From JASLQO01 sp002327525 (GTDB lineage Bacteria > Pseudomonadota > Gammaproteobacteria > Pseudomonadales > Azotimanducaceae), in the NCBI GenBank assembly GCA_030744435.1, contig JASLQO010000020.1:208012-272011 (forward strand): a DNA stretch of 64,000 nucleotides, given 5' to 3'. Shown in pieces: positions 57,117-64,000 of this stretch. A program made the translations under genes and the position numbers. The notes beneath the pieces are model-generated. The model saw nothing but the letters and a program-made list of their open reading frames with translations. It had not been told where the DNA came from and did no database searches. Numbering within the stretch: position 1 is the first letter of the stretch; every line of letters starts with the position of its first letter.

Positions 57117-57356
57117 CTACTGCTGCGCGCTGTCTTCCAGCGGCTCGAGATCCTCCGCCTCCTCGAGGATGCCCTCGAGCAATGTGCTGATCGGCTCCGC
57201 GTCACTCGTCGGGGATTTCTCGGCCGTGACGTTGATCAGTTCGATTGTCTGCAGTCTTTCTTTGACGGCTAGAGACCTCACGACTACCTCACCGGATTCT
57301 CCAGCGAAGGCAGAACCAGCCGCGATACAGGCGACGATCAATATCAGCTTTTTCAT
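57117..57356 (-). CDS. Small secreted acidic protein
   Basis: The 79-residue protein has a clear signal peptide (K-K-L-I-L-I-V-A-C-I-A-A-G-S-A-F-A, cleavage after residue 18) and a mature part of about 60 residues that is strongly acidic toward the end (E-E-A-E-D-L-E-P-L-E-D). No family is recognised. It is convergent with the preceding secreted protein gene, 6 bases apart, and lies on the same strand as the transglutaminase-like gene. Confidence 0.6.
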   Translation of the reverse strand: MKKLILIVACIAAGSAFAGESGEVVVRSLAVKERLQTIELINVTAEKSPTSDAEPISTLLEGILEEAEDLEPLEDSAQQ

Positions 57357-57428
57357 GTTCTCCGCTCCTGTTTAACGTAGCTGCGCTACTTTGCTCTACT
57401 TGAGTCTGTTTTTCGCTTCATTCTCACT

Positions 57429-58160
57429 TCAGGTATCCAGGGGCTCCGCGTGATCCCACACGTGGTGTTCGTTGAGTGCGTACACAAAGCGATACCCCTC
57501 GTGCGGTATGCGATCGATACTGTTGTCCGATTCCAGCAACCATACGTCTTCGGCCTTGCCGCTGCCCTCGGCTGGCATGCGCACCGCGAGTAAGGCGTGA
57601 TGATTGCGCCCGCGGCGCTCGAACGTAATGACGACACGCAGGCGATCGGCAGACATCCCCATTTCTCGCAGCAGAAAATACTTGGCCACCGCGTAGTCCT
57701 CGCAATCGCCGCCGTGCGTCAGAAACTCATCGAGCGTCGCCCAGCGGTTGCGGTAGACGGTTTTCTTGTCGGTGGCCTCGTTCCACACGCGTCTCGGGCG
57801 GTCGATGTTATAGCGGAGCCTGTTGATATAGCGGTGCGCGAGCTTGATGCGGCCTTCCTGAGTGAGTTCACGGGCCCGTTCGAGAATGTGCGCAACCGCT
57901 CGATACCTGCCCGTACACGACTTCTCGTGCGCGAGACAGGCACTGATTTTCGAGCGCTGACGGGTGTGGCGCTCGAGTGCATTCGACCAGGAGGGAAGAC
58001 CGCTGGCCTCGGCCAGAGGCGTGTCGTTCCAGGGGTAGGCGTCTGCGGCATTGACGAAGGAGGAAAAGACAATGGCGTGCATGGCGAACACCACGGCCGC
58101 CAGAATCGAAAACCCGGTGTGCCCCGATCGGCACGCAGGGTATCTCACTCTCCCGTCCAT
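57429..58160 (-). CDS. Transglutaminase-like cysteine peptidase (BTLCP/DUF920-like)
   Basis: The 243-residue protein has a signal anchor (about 15-39) and a bacterial transglutaminase-like cysteine peptidase domain. The catalytic triad is visible as Cys153 in G-G-D-C-E-D-Y-A, His187/188 in N-H-H-A-L-L and Asp212 in L-L-E-S-D-N. LapG of biofilm control belongs to this family, but the usual LapD/LapA partners are not here. ATG 58160 is my start; TTG 58178 is in frame. It diverges from the TPR lipoprotein gene. Confidence 0.82.
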   Translation of the reverse strand: MDGRVRYPACRSGHTGFSILAAVVFAMHAIVFSSFVNAADAYPWNDTPLAEASGLPSWSNALERHTRQRSKISACLAHEKSCTGRYRAVAHILERARELTQEGRIKLAHRYINRLRYNIDRPRRVWNEATDKKTVYRNRWATLDEFLTHGGDCEDYAVAKYFLLREMGMSADRLRVVITFERRGRNHHALLAVRMPAEGSGKAEDVWLLESDNSIDRIPHEGYRFVYALNEHHVWDHAEPLDT

Positions 58161-58321
58161 TGGACAATCGTCGCGCAACTGCCTGGCCGATGCAATTGTC
58201 TGCCCGGGTCGATTGTCTGACAGAAGAGGGTGGGGTGAGTTGTTGCGATTTCAGGGCGGCGTTAGTATCGAATCAGAGGTTCCTTGAGTGGGTCTGCGAC
58301 CGAGCAACCGAGGCTGGGAGC

Positions 58322-59581
58322 ATGACGAAACACATTGCCTGGCGGCATTTTTTTCAGAGAGAGAGCAGTGACGTTGCGCGCCTGTCAGTCCCTGCCTTGT
58401 GCGCGGTAAGGGTGCGTGCGATGGCATGCCTGATGCTTGTCATCGCGAGCGGCGGATGTGTCAATATGCTGTTCTCCGAGCGCTACTCCAATCCCGCGCC
58501 ACCTGCGGCCTATGACGATGCGCTGCTCAGCGGCGAGCTGGTGTTCGGTGAGGTCGTGTCGGCCGATGAGTATCCTGACATCGACGTGCTGGCGGTGGAT
58601 TCGGACATGCAGGCCTTCGTCGATGAGTACGTCGTTCAGCACCGATTGTCCGTTTCACGCCTTCACCAGTTGCTCATGACGCTGGATGATCAGGGCTACT
58701 TTGACGGCACCTACGAGGCGCTCAATACACAGAGCGCGTTGGATACGTTTCACACCAAACGCGGCAACTGCCTTTCCTACACGAGCATGTTTATCGCGCT
58801 GGCGCGTGCTTCCGGATTGCAGGCGTACTACCAGATCGTGAAGGTGCCGCCCACATGGAATGCGACTTCCGGCATGCTGATACGCAACAATCACATCAAC
58901 GCCTCACTACGCGGAGCGCGCTACAGCAAGAACATGTCGCACGAGTTCACCGTGGATTTCAATCAGCTACAACCACCGGATGAATATCAGCGTTCGATTG
59001 TCAGCGACCTCTATGCCACGTCCCTGTTCTACGCCAACGTATCAATGGAGGCGCTGCGCCGGGGTGAGAACCGCAAGGGCTTCGTATACTTGAAAAAGGC
59101 CATCGAAATCGTACCTGGCAACGTAGACCTCTGGATCAATCTCGGCGCTTTCTACGGGCGTAACGGTAAGCGGCAACCAGCAGTGGATACCTTTCACGTG
59201 GCACTCCAGCTGGACAATGGTAATCGCATGGCGATGTCGGGTCTGAGCCGCGGCTATGCCGGCCTCGGGCAGGCGGAACTCGCGCAGAAGTACGAACGCA
59301 GTGTGCGCGCCCACCGCGAACGCAACGCCTATTACCACTTTGCCATGGCGCAGCTCGCCTATGAGCACGCCAACTATCTCGGAACGCTGGATGCACTTGA
59401 TGAGGCATTGAATATCAGGCGCCACAACGCGCGTTTCTATTTTCTCAAGTCTCTTGCCGAACGAGAGCTGGGGCGCGAGGAAGATGCGCGCAGGAGTCTC
59501 AGCCGCGCGCGGCGCTATGGCGATTCTTTTGAGGATCTGCGGCGTCTGTATGCACCGGATCTGGCGGTGCTGGACGGTTGA
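58322..59581 (+). CDS. Transglutaminase-like TPR lipoprotein
   Basis: The 419-residue protein has a hydrophobic segment and lipobox-like A-S-G-G-C (Cys about residue 43), suggesting an outer-membrane lipoprotein. A transglutaminase-like core follows with K-R-G-N-C-L-S-Y (Cys about 149), a later N-N-H-I-N-A (His) and D-F-N, then several TPR motifs (about 240-400). ATG 58322 is preceded by GGGAG; an open frame begins at 58160. Two transglutaminase-like genes back to back is unusual. Confidence 0.75.
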   Translation: MTKHIAWRHFFQRESSDVARLSVPALCAVRVRAMACLMLVIASGGCVNMLFSERYSNPAPPAAYDDALLSGELVFGEVVSADEYPDIDVLAVDSDMQAFVDEYVVQHRLSVSRLHQLLMTLDDQGYFDGTYEALNTQSALDTFHTKRGNCLSYTSMFIALARASGLQAYYQIVKVPPTWNATSGMLIRNNHINASLRGARYSKNMSHEFTVDFNQLQPPDEYQRSIVSDLYATSLFYANVSMEALRRGENRKGFVYLKKAIEIVPGNVDLWINLGAFYGRNGKRQPAVDTFHVALQLDNGNRMAMSGLSRGYAGLGQAELAQKYERSVRAHRERNAYYHFAMAQLAYEHANYLGTLDALDEALNIRRHNARFYFLKSLAERELGREEDARRSLSRARRYGDSFEDLRRLYAPDLAVLDG

Positions 59582-59634
59582 CGCCCCCACCCGGTCCCCC
59601 GATAGAATCAGCACAACTTTACCTGGATATCACC

Positions 59635-60180
59635 ATGCGTTTTATCGTGTTGGTTGGTTTGCTGGCGTTCGGCGGCTGTTCGAGCATCGATCTGGATCCC
59701 CGGGTACCGGAAGGCTTCGACCTGAGCGGTCGTTGGCGGCTCAACAGCGCCATGAGCGACCAGTCGCCGGATCCTCGCGCACTGCGCGGAGAACCGCGCG
59801 AGGTAGCACGCCGTGAACGCGCTGGCCTCGCACAGAGCTCCCCTCGGGGCGGCAGCGGTGCGATGAAGTTCATCGTGCAGGATTTTCCGATACTCGCAGC
59901 GAACTCACTCGATATCGAGCAAAACGAAGATTCCATGGGCGTGAAATACGATCACGGCGCCTATCGGGATGTGTCGTGGGGCTATCGTGAACGGGGTATT
60001 TGGGAGGTATGGGCCGGTTGGGAGGAAGGTGTGCTGGTGATTCTCTCCGAGGCCAACGACGTGAAAGCTCGCGAGGCCCTCGCGCTAGAGCCCGGCGGAG
60101 AACGTCTCGTTGTCGATCTGCAAGTGAGGGCCGAACGGCGCGACGTTAACCTGCGGCGGGTGTTCGACCGGGTGCGATGA
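59635..60180 (+). CDS. Lipoprotein of unknown function
   Basis: The 181-residue protein begins with M-R-F-I-V-L-V-G-L-L-A-F-G-G-C-S-S, a lipobox with Cys15 and Ser at +2, so outer-membrane sorting is likely. The rest has a Gly/Arg-rich linker and a beta-rich region resembling a small lipocalin-like or Slp-like barrel, but no family is clear. A TAGAAT hexamer lies about 30 bases upstream. Its 3' end overlaps the convergent hydrolase by 35 bases. Confidence 0.68.
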   Translation: MRFIVLVGLLAFGGCSSIDLDPRVPEGFDLSGRWRLNSAMSDQSPDPRALRGEPREVARRERAGLAQSSPRGGSGAMKFIVQDFPILAANSLDIEQNEDSMGVKYDHGAYRDVSWGYRERGIWEVWAGWEEGVLVILSEANDVKAREALALEPGGERLVVDLQVRAERRDVNLRRVFDRVR

Positions 60181-61180
60181 GCGCCTTGCAGTTCTGGCCC
60201 GCCAGCATACGCAGGAGTTTGTCGCGCTGATCCGAGCGGGTATCGCGGTTCGACCACCACTCCACGTGCTCGCGCACCTCGGCATGCCGGAGCAGGCGGA
60301 TACCCCACAGGGCATCGATCTGGTTCGGCACGATGGAATAGCGCATGTCGATGATGGTGCCGTCTTTGGCGATGGCGAGATAATCTGCCGAGAACCATCG
60401 GAAGCGCTCCACGTCGCGTGCTTGCTGTGAATTGGGGTCGAGGTCGGGAAAGTGTCGAGGCAGATCCAGCTTGGTCACGTGTTCACCGGGATAGATGCAC
60501 GCGCCGCCGGCGACGCGAACCGCGTCGACGTAGTATTTGCCGCGTTGTTCGTAGACGACCTTCCACAGCAGCAGGTTGGCGAATCCCGGTTTAACCGAGA
60601 GTCTTGTGGGCGTGTGGCCACGCTCGGCGATCATCAACTGCGCCGCCCCAATGGCACGTTGGTGCTGCACTTCTCCAATGCCAAGGTAGAAAAGCGCCCA
60701 GGCGAGACCGATGAGCGCAAGCCTGGGTTTGTCGTGATGCGCGGCCAGGATGGCGAGCGCGAGTAGCGGCAGCGTAAACAGCGGGTCGATCACCGAGACA
60801 TTGTTCCAGGCGATGCGGGCATCCGAAAACGGCCAGAACAGCTGCGTACCATACGTGGTACAGGCGTCGAGCAAGCCATGGGTCGCGTAGCCGGCCAGGC
60901 TCGCGAGGTATGCATCGCGCCAGGTCAGTGGGTGCCGGAACAGCCGGTACAGGGGCCAGGCCACGAGCAGTGCCCCCACCGGGATGAACACCAGCGCATG
61001 CGTGAACTGGCGATGAAAGACCAGAAACAGCAGCGGGTCTGTGGGTGACTGGATGAAGATGTCGAGGTCGGGCGCCATGCCTGCCAGAGCGCCGAACCAG
61101 GCTACCGCCGCGAGTTTTTCTCGGCGAACGGTGCTCTGGGAGAGGGCGGCGCCGAGGGCGCCCTGACTAACCGGGTCCAT
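60146..61180 (-). CDS. Inner-membrane metal-dependent hydrolase (YdjM/DUF457-like)
   Basis: The 344-residue protein has several transmembrane helices in the first 190 residues with the family motifs D-P-V-S-Q-G-A-L-G-A at the N-terminus, P-D-L-D-I and H-R-Q-F-T-H (likely metal ligands). This matches the LexA-regulated YdjM/YfhO-type membrane hydrolases, whose substrate is not known. A soluble C-terminal domain of about 150 residues extends past the core. It overlaps the lipoprotein gene by 35 bases at their 3' ends. Confidence 0.82.
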   Translation of the reverse strand: MDPVSQGALGAALSQSTVRREKLAAVAWFGALAGMAPDLDIFIQSPTDPLLFLVFHRQFTHALVFIPVGALLVAWPLYRLFRHPLTWRDAYLASLAGYATHGLLDACTTYGTQLFWPFSDARIAWNNVSVIDPLFTLPLLALAILAAHHDKPRLALIGLAWALFYLGIGEVQHQRAIGAAQLMIAERGHTPTRLSVKPGFANLLLWKVVYEQRGKYYVDAVRVAGGACIYPGEHVTKLDLPRHFPDLDPNSQQARDVERFRWFSADYLAIAKDGTIIDMRYSIVPNQIDALWGIRLLRHAEVREHVEWWSNRDTRSDQRDKLLRMLAGQNCKALIAPGRTPAAG

Positions 61181-61257
61181 CGCGGCACTTTGCGCAAGCG
61201 GTGCGGTAATTGCAATTTGTGGATGATGAATTCCTGCGCGGATATGAGGGGGGTAAT

Positions 61258-61638
61258 GTGACGGAACTGGACGCTGAGCAGGTGCTGTTCGCCAACGAAG
61301 CGTTCTGCCTTGCTTTTACCAGCAAGGACGCGGATGCGATGGACGTGCTGCGGGCGAAAAGTGCCCCGCTGGTGTGCGTGCATTCCGGCTGGCATCTGCT
61401 CACCGGCCGTGAAGAGATCGTCGATAGCTGGCGGCGCATTCTCGGTAACCCCCAACAGCCCGGAATAGATTTCTACGATGCCGAGATTCACCGGCACCAG
61501 GGAATGGCGCTGGTAACCTGTTATGAAGAGTTGCCGGGCGGGGTGTGTCTGGCCACTAACGGTTTCATCGAGGAGGACGAGCAGCTGCGCATGGTAGTTC
61601 ATCACTCCGACGCCTGCGGCAATCCGCCGCGACGATGA
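61258..61638 (+). CDS. NTF2/SnoaL-like protein
   Basis: The 126-residue protein has the cone-shaped NTF2-like fold pattern: A-N-E-A-F-C-L-A-F-T-S-K-D-A-D-A-M, C-V-H-S-G-W, L-T-G-R-E-E-I-V-D-S-W and H-H-S-D. GTG 61258 is preceded by GAGGGGGGT, a strong ribosome site that decides the start over TTG 61210. This fold serves many enzymes and binding proteins; the exact role here is unknown. Confidence 0.8.
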   Translation: MTELDAEQVLFANEAFCLAFTSKDADAMDVLRAKSAPLVCVHSGWHLLTGREEIVDSWRRILGNPQQPGIDFYDAEIHRHQGMALVTCYEELPGGVCLATNGFIEEDEQLRMVVHHSDACGNPPRR

Positions 61639-61651
61639 GGGCTGGCCGACC

Positions 61652-61759
61652 GTGGAGAGCGGCATACTGAGCCGCGGTGTTTCCTGGTGGGGCAGCGCCG
61701 CCGGCAGGACGGTGTTTACGGTTCTGCTGCCCTTGCTGCTCACGGTATTGATGTCGTGA
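61652..61759 (+). CDS. Possible small membrane protein (35 residues)
   Basis: GTG 61652 opens a frame of 35 residues with a Trp-Trp-Gly segment and a strongly hydrophobic C-terminal helix (F-T-V-L-L-P-L-L-L-T-V-L-M). It lies between the NTF2-like gene and the MFS transporter. There is no clear ribosome site just upstream. It could be a small membrane peptide or chance. Confidence 0.3.
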   Translation: MESGILSRGVSWWGSAAGRTVFTVLLPLLLTVLMS

Positions 61760-61816
61760 GGTAGTGTTTGCAATCCATAACGGCTAGATTGAGGGTGCTT
61801 TCGAGAGGGGCTCTAC

Positions 61817-63079
61817 ATGTTGCTGAATGGATGGCCGCGACGCTACGTCGTGGTGTTGCTGGCTTTTTTCTCCGTATTCATCTGCTATATCGACCGGGTC
61901 AACATCTCGGTTGCCATTATTCCCATGGCCGAGGACCTCGGCTGGAACATGAGCACCCAGGGCCTGGTACTGTCGTCCTTCTTCTTTGGCTACCTGTTGC
62001 TGCAGATCGTCGGCGGGCGCCTGGCCGACCGGTATGGTGGGACGATGGTGCTTGGCATTGGCGTGCTGGTGTGGTCTGCGTTCACCATCTTCACGCCCCC
62101 GGCAGCGATGTTGGGAATGGGTGTGTTGTTGCTCGCGCGTATCTGTATGGGCATGGGCGAAGCCGTGACCTTTCCGTCCATCTACAGCACCTTTGCGCGC
62201 TGGGTTCCGGCCGATGAGCGCACCCGCTCGGTGGCTTTCGCCAGCAGCGGCATTCCACTGGGCACCGTGTTCGCACTGGTGGTGACGCCGATCATCGTCG
62301 AGGGACTCGGATGGCAGTGGGCGTTTTATCTGTTCGGCGCAGTTGGCGTGGTGTGGTACTCCGTCTGGCGAGTGGCCGTTACGAAAACGCCGCAACAGCA
62401 TCCGGGCATCACCGGGGAAGAACTCGGGGAGATCGAGGCCGGTACCATCGCATCCGACGCGGCACCCGCGCCGCCCTGGCGCGGGTTGCTCACCTCGGCG
62501 CCCGTTTGGGCGATCATCGTGGCGCACTTCTGCAACAACTGGTCGCTGTACGTGTTGCTGTCGTGGCTTCCCACCTTCGTGAACAAGGGTCTGGGTGTGG
62601 ACTATGCGGCGGTGGGATGGTTCGCCATGATCCCTCACATCGCGTCCTTCTTCTTTCTCAATATCGCCGGCAACGTGGCCGATCGTCTGATCAAGCGGGG
62701 CATGGACGTTACCCGCGTGCGCAAGACCATGCAGACCATCGGCTTCGGCGGGATAGCCACCGCGCTGATGTTTGTGGGTGAGGTGCAGAGCGCCTGGGCC
62801 GCCATCGCCATCATGGCGACGGGTAACGCGATCGGTGCATTCGTCACCGGCGGCTTTGGAGTAAATCACATGGATATCGCGCCGAGACACGCAGGTACGC
62901 TGATGGGTATCACCAATACCGCCGGTACCATTCCCGGCATCATCGGTGTGTACGTCAGCGGCCTGATTCTGGAAGCGACCGGATCCTGGGCGCTGGTGTT
63001 TCAGGTGGCGGCCGGGGTGACTTTGTTCGGGCTGCTGTTCTACCTGATCTTTGCGAGTGGCAAGAAGCTGTTCGATTGA
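61817..63079 (+). CDS. MFS transporter, ACS (anion:cation symporter) type
   Basis: The 420-residue protein has about 12 transmembrane helices and the MFS motifs F-S-V-F-I-C-Y-I-D-R-V-N-I-S-V-A, G-R-L-A-D-R-Y-G-G (motif A) and P-S-I-Y-S-T-F-A-R-W-V-P. This is the ACS subfamily, related to SLC17 and bacterial hexuronate/phthalate permeases, which imports organic anions. The substrate is unknown. It lies upstream of the ArsC-like gene on the same strand. Confidence 0.88.
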   Translation: MLLNGWPRRYVVVLLAFFSVFICYIDRVNISVAIIPMAEDLGWNMSTQGLVLSSFFFGYLLLQIVGGRLADRYGGTMVLGIGVLVWSAFTIFTPPAAMLGMGVLLLARICMGMGEAVTFPSIYSTFARWVPADERTRSVAFASSGIPLGTVFALVVTPIIVEGLGWQWAFYLFGAVGVVWYSVWRVAVTKTPQQHPGITGEELGEIEAGTIASDAAPAPPWRGLLTSAPVWAIIVAHFCNNWSLYVLLSWLPTFVNKGLGVDYAAVGWFAMIPHIASFFFLNIAGNVADRLIKRGMDVTRVRKTMQTIGFGGIATALMFVGEVQSAWAAIAIMATGNAIGAFVTGGFGVNHMDIAPRHAGTLMGITNTAGTIPGIIGVYVSGLILEATGSWALVFQVAAGVTLFGLLFYLIFASGKKLFD

Positions 63080-63131
63080 CCTGGTGCGCGGAGCGAGTGA
63101 GCATTTTTGAAAACAGGAGTGTGAGAAAGAT

Positions 63132-63476
63132 ATGGCCCAGAAAAGAATCGATTGGTACTACTACCGCGGCGGCTGAACAAGCTGCAAAAGAGCATCCAAG
63201 TTCCTGGAGGCAAGAAAGATAGAGATCGCGGAGGCCGTTCCGGCGAGTCGCAAACTGCAGCGCGAGGTTGCCGAGAAAATGGCCAAAAAAGCCAGGCGCG
63301 TGGTCATCGCGAAGGGCAAGAAGGTGAGCGAATTCACCGGGCCGGCACGTTCGTCTGAGGAGGCGGTGGCCGCCATGCTCGGATCCACAGGCAATCTTCG
63401 CGCACCTGCGGTGGTGGTAGTGGATACGCTGCTGGTTGGCTTCAACGAGGAAGTGTACGCGGGCGTGTTCGGCTGA
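63132..63476 (+). CDS. ArsC-family selenoprotein candidate with in-frame TGA (Sec) at the redox site
   Basis: Reading ATG 63132 through TGA 63174-63176 gives a 114-residue protein, W-Y-Y-Y-R-G-G-U-T-S-C-K-R, where codon 15 is UGA. The UxxC (U15-T-S-C18) replaces the CxxC expected in this thioredoxin-fold family. The sequence continues without stops through A-K-G-K-K-V, G-S-T-G-N-L-R-A-P and L-V-G-F-N-E-E to the stop at 63474. Proteins annotated as ArsC family (seleno)proteins have the same pattern. A hairpin after the TGA fits a bacterial SECIS. The alternative is a Cys-codon mutation in a pseudogene. An ATG start has a GAGAAAG ribosome site. No sel genes are in the window. Confidence 0.75.
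63192..63211 (+). promoter_or_regulatory. SECIS-like hairpin downstream of the UGA
   Basis: Bases GCATCCA (63192-63198) pair with TGGAGGC (63205-63211) except for one A-G mismatch, closing a six-base loop AGTTCC (63199-63204). The loop starts 22 nt after the UGA, and its second base is G followed by T. Bacterial SECIS elements typically have such a short hairpin within about 16-37 nt of UGA, with G among the first two loop bases, which bind SelB. A folding program has not been run. Confidence 0.55.
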
Positions 63477-63923
63477 TCAGCGCGACCCGCAGCGCCCTGC
63501 GATGCTGTGAAGGCGTCCGATACGCTACACGCGAAACTGAATTCGGCGCTGGTAAAGCTGAGCGCAAGGCGCGCAGTGAATATGGTCTCGAAGACCCGCG
63601 TACGCTGTTGATCGTTGTTAACCGCGCCTAGAATTCGCTGACAGCCCTAGATTTTGCCGGTGCCCCCTGGCGTGGACTGATCGCCGTGAACGGCTACCGG
63701 TCGATGGGCGGGGGCTACTTTGTGTACAAGGCCATGACGCTGATTTCGGAGGTGTATCTGGGCCTGAATCGTGAGGAGGAAGCCGCTCGCTGGCTGGAGA
63801 TGCTGGAGGAGGCGCAGGGCGAGGCCTCGTGCGCGGCGACCGCCTGGCGGTTGCCCGGGCACGGGGCCCGGCGGGCGTTTGAAGTTGCATTTGAATGTTT
63901 CGGCGCTAAACTAGCGCGCCTCT
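63477..63923 (+). pseudogene. Gene remnant(s) with an in-frame TAG, function unknown
   Basis: This 447-base stretch has no intact gene. One frame is coding-like: E-T-E-F-G-A-G-K-A-E-R-K-A-R and G-L-E-D-P-R-T-L-L-I-V-V-N-R-A, then TAG near 63628. The same frame continues with D-F-A-G-A-P-W-R-G-L-I-A-V-N-G-Y-R and an amphipathic stretch L-N-R-E-E-E-A-A-R-W-L-E-M-L-E-E-A-Q. The frame then runs into the tRNA gene, so a normal protein ending here is unlikely. I do not recognise a family. It may be pieces of one or two deleted genes. Confidence 0.4.
63885..63912 (+). promoter_or_regulatory. Promoter of tRNA-Asn
   Basis: A -35 TTGCAT (63885-63890), a 16-base spacer and a -10 TAAACT (63907-63912) lie just upstream of the tRNA. 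The GC-rich stretch AGCGCGCC after the -10 is typical of stringently controlled stable-RNA promoters. The -10 sits within an inverted repeat GCGCTA/TAGCGC (63903-63917). Confidence 0.5.
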
Positions 63924-63999
63924 TCCGCCTTAGCTCAGTTGGTAGAGCAGCTGACTGTTAATCAGCGGGTCGCTGGTTCGAGCCCAGCAGGCGGAGCCA
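63924..63999 (+). tRNA. tRNA-Asn (anticodon GTT)
   Basis: The 76-base sequence folds into a full cloverleaf: acceptor TCCGCCT pairs with AGGCGGA, the D-arm has AGCTCAGTTGG, the anticodon loop CTGTTAA gives GTT (Asn) on stem GCTGA/TCAGC, and the T-arm contains GGTTCGAGCC. The encoded discriminator G and CCA end are present at 63996-63999. Confidence 0.97.
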
Positions 64000-64000
64000 T

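Noticed and set aside
63174..63176. TGA read as an ordinary stop, leaving a short peptide and a separate downstream ORF from 63279
   Set aside because: The 14-residue peptide is the family N-terminus and the sequence after the TGA continues the family in frame, with the TGA at the active-site position.
63686..63961. 91-residue plus-strand ORF ending in tRNA-Asn
   Set aside because: Its last codons are tRNA sequence and it has no proper start; the coding-like part is recorded as a remnant instead.

Overview
The window reads as a chromosomal segment of a GC-rich, Gram-negative gammaproteobacterium. The strongest evidence is the block gyrA-serC-pheA-hisC-tyrA-cmk-rpsA-ihfB-lapA-lapB, preceded by yciK-ubiG-mtaD. 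This order is typical of Pseudomonas-like and related gammaproteobacteria. Lipoproteins, a prepilin, an O-antigen type ABC exporter and LapA/LapB indicate an outer membrane with LPS. I cannot name a genus from the sequence alone.

Layout. Positions 1-9244 are mostly on the minus strand: a partial lipoprotein, mnmC, a rhodanese-type sulfurtransferase, a prepilin, argS, a membrane-linked cold-shock protein, a periplasmic cyclophilin, pdxJ, a YgiM-like SH3 protein and yciB. A plus-strand fatty acid desaturase that has lost its third histidine box sits among them. Positions 9341-14241 hold a YciO/Sua5-type gene, trpS, scpA-scpB-rluB and a Lin0512-family gene. Positions 14299-28653 are the conserved housekeeping block for gyrase, aromatic/serine/histidine amino acids, CMP kinase, ribosomal protein S1, IHF-beta and LPS assembly control. 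aroA is missing from its usual place between tyrA and cmk.

Positions 29047-51883 form a surface-polysaccharide island. It has two GT2 glycosyltransferases, a 1023-residue sulfotransferase/coiled-coil/methyltransferase/glycosyltransferase fusion, an STN-like periplasmic protein, an NAD-dependent epimerase and a Wzm/Wzt ABC exporter whose ATPase carries a C-terminal cargo-recognition extension. A secreted zinc metalloprotease sits behind a heptanucleotide tandem repeat, followed by a membrane sulfatase and a palindromic MITE-like element. The island ends with a tightly overlapping operon of glycosyltransferases, an AsnB-type amidotransferase, a WecA-like initiating transferase and a CapD/WbpM-like dehydratase. 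The fusion protein may cap the glycan that Wzt recognises, by analogy with WbdD.

Positions 52013-54581 are decaying: a DUF3604 gene with a frameshift and internal deletions, and an LLM-type oxidoreductase broken by an internal deletion and an 8-bp tandem duplication, on either side of an intact zinc alcohol dehydrogenase. Positions 55135-60180 hold exported proteins: an MA-type peptidase with TPRs, two transglutaminase-like proteins, small secreted proteins and a lipoprotein. The window ends with an inner-membrane hydrolase, an NTF2-like protein, an MFS transporter, an ArsC-family gene with an in-frame TGA exactly at its redox-active position (a probable selenoprotein with a SECIS-like hairpin), a gene remnant and tRNA-Asn.
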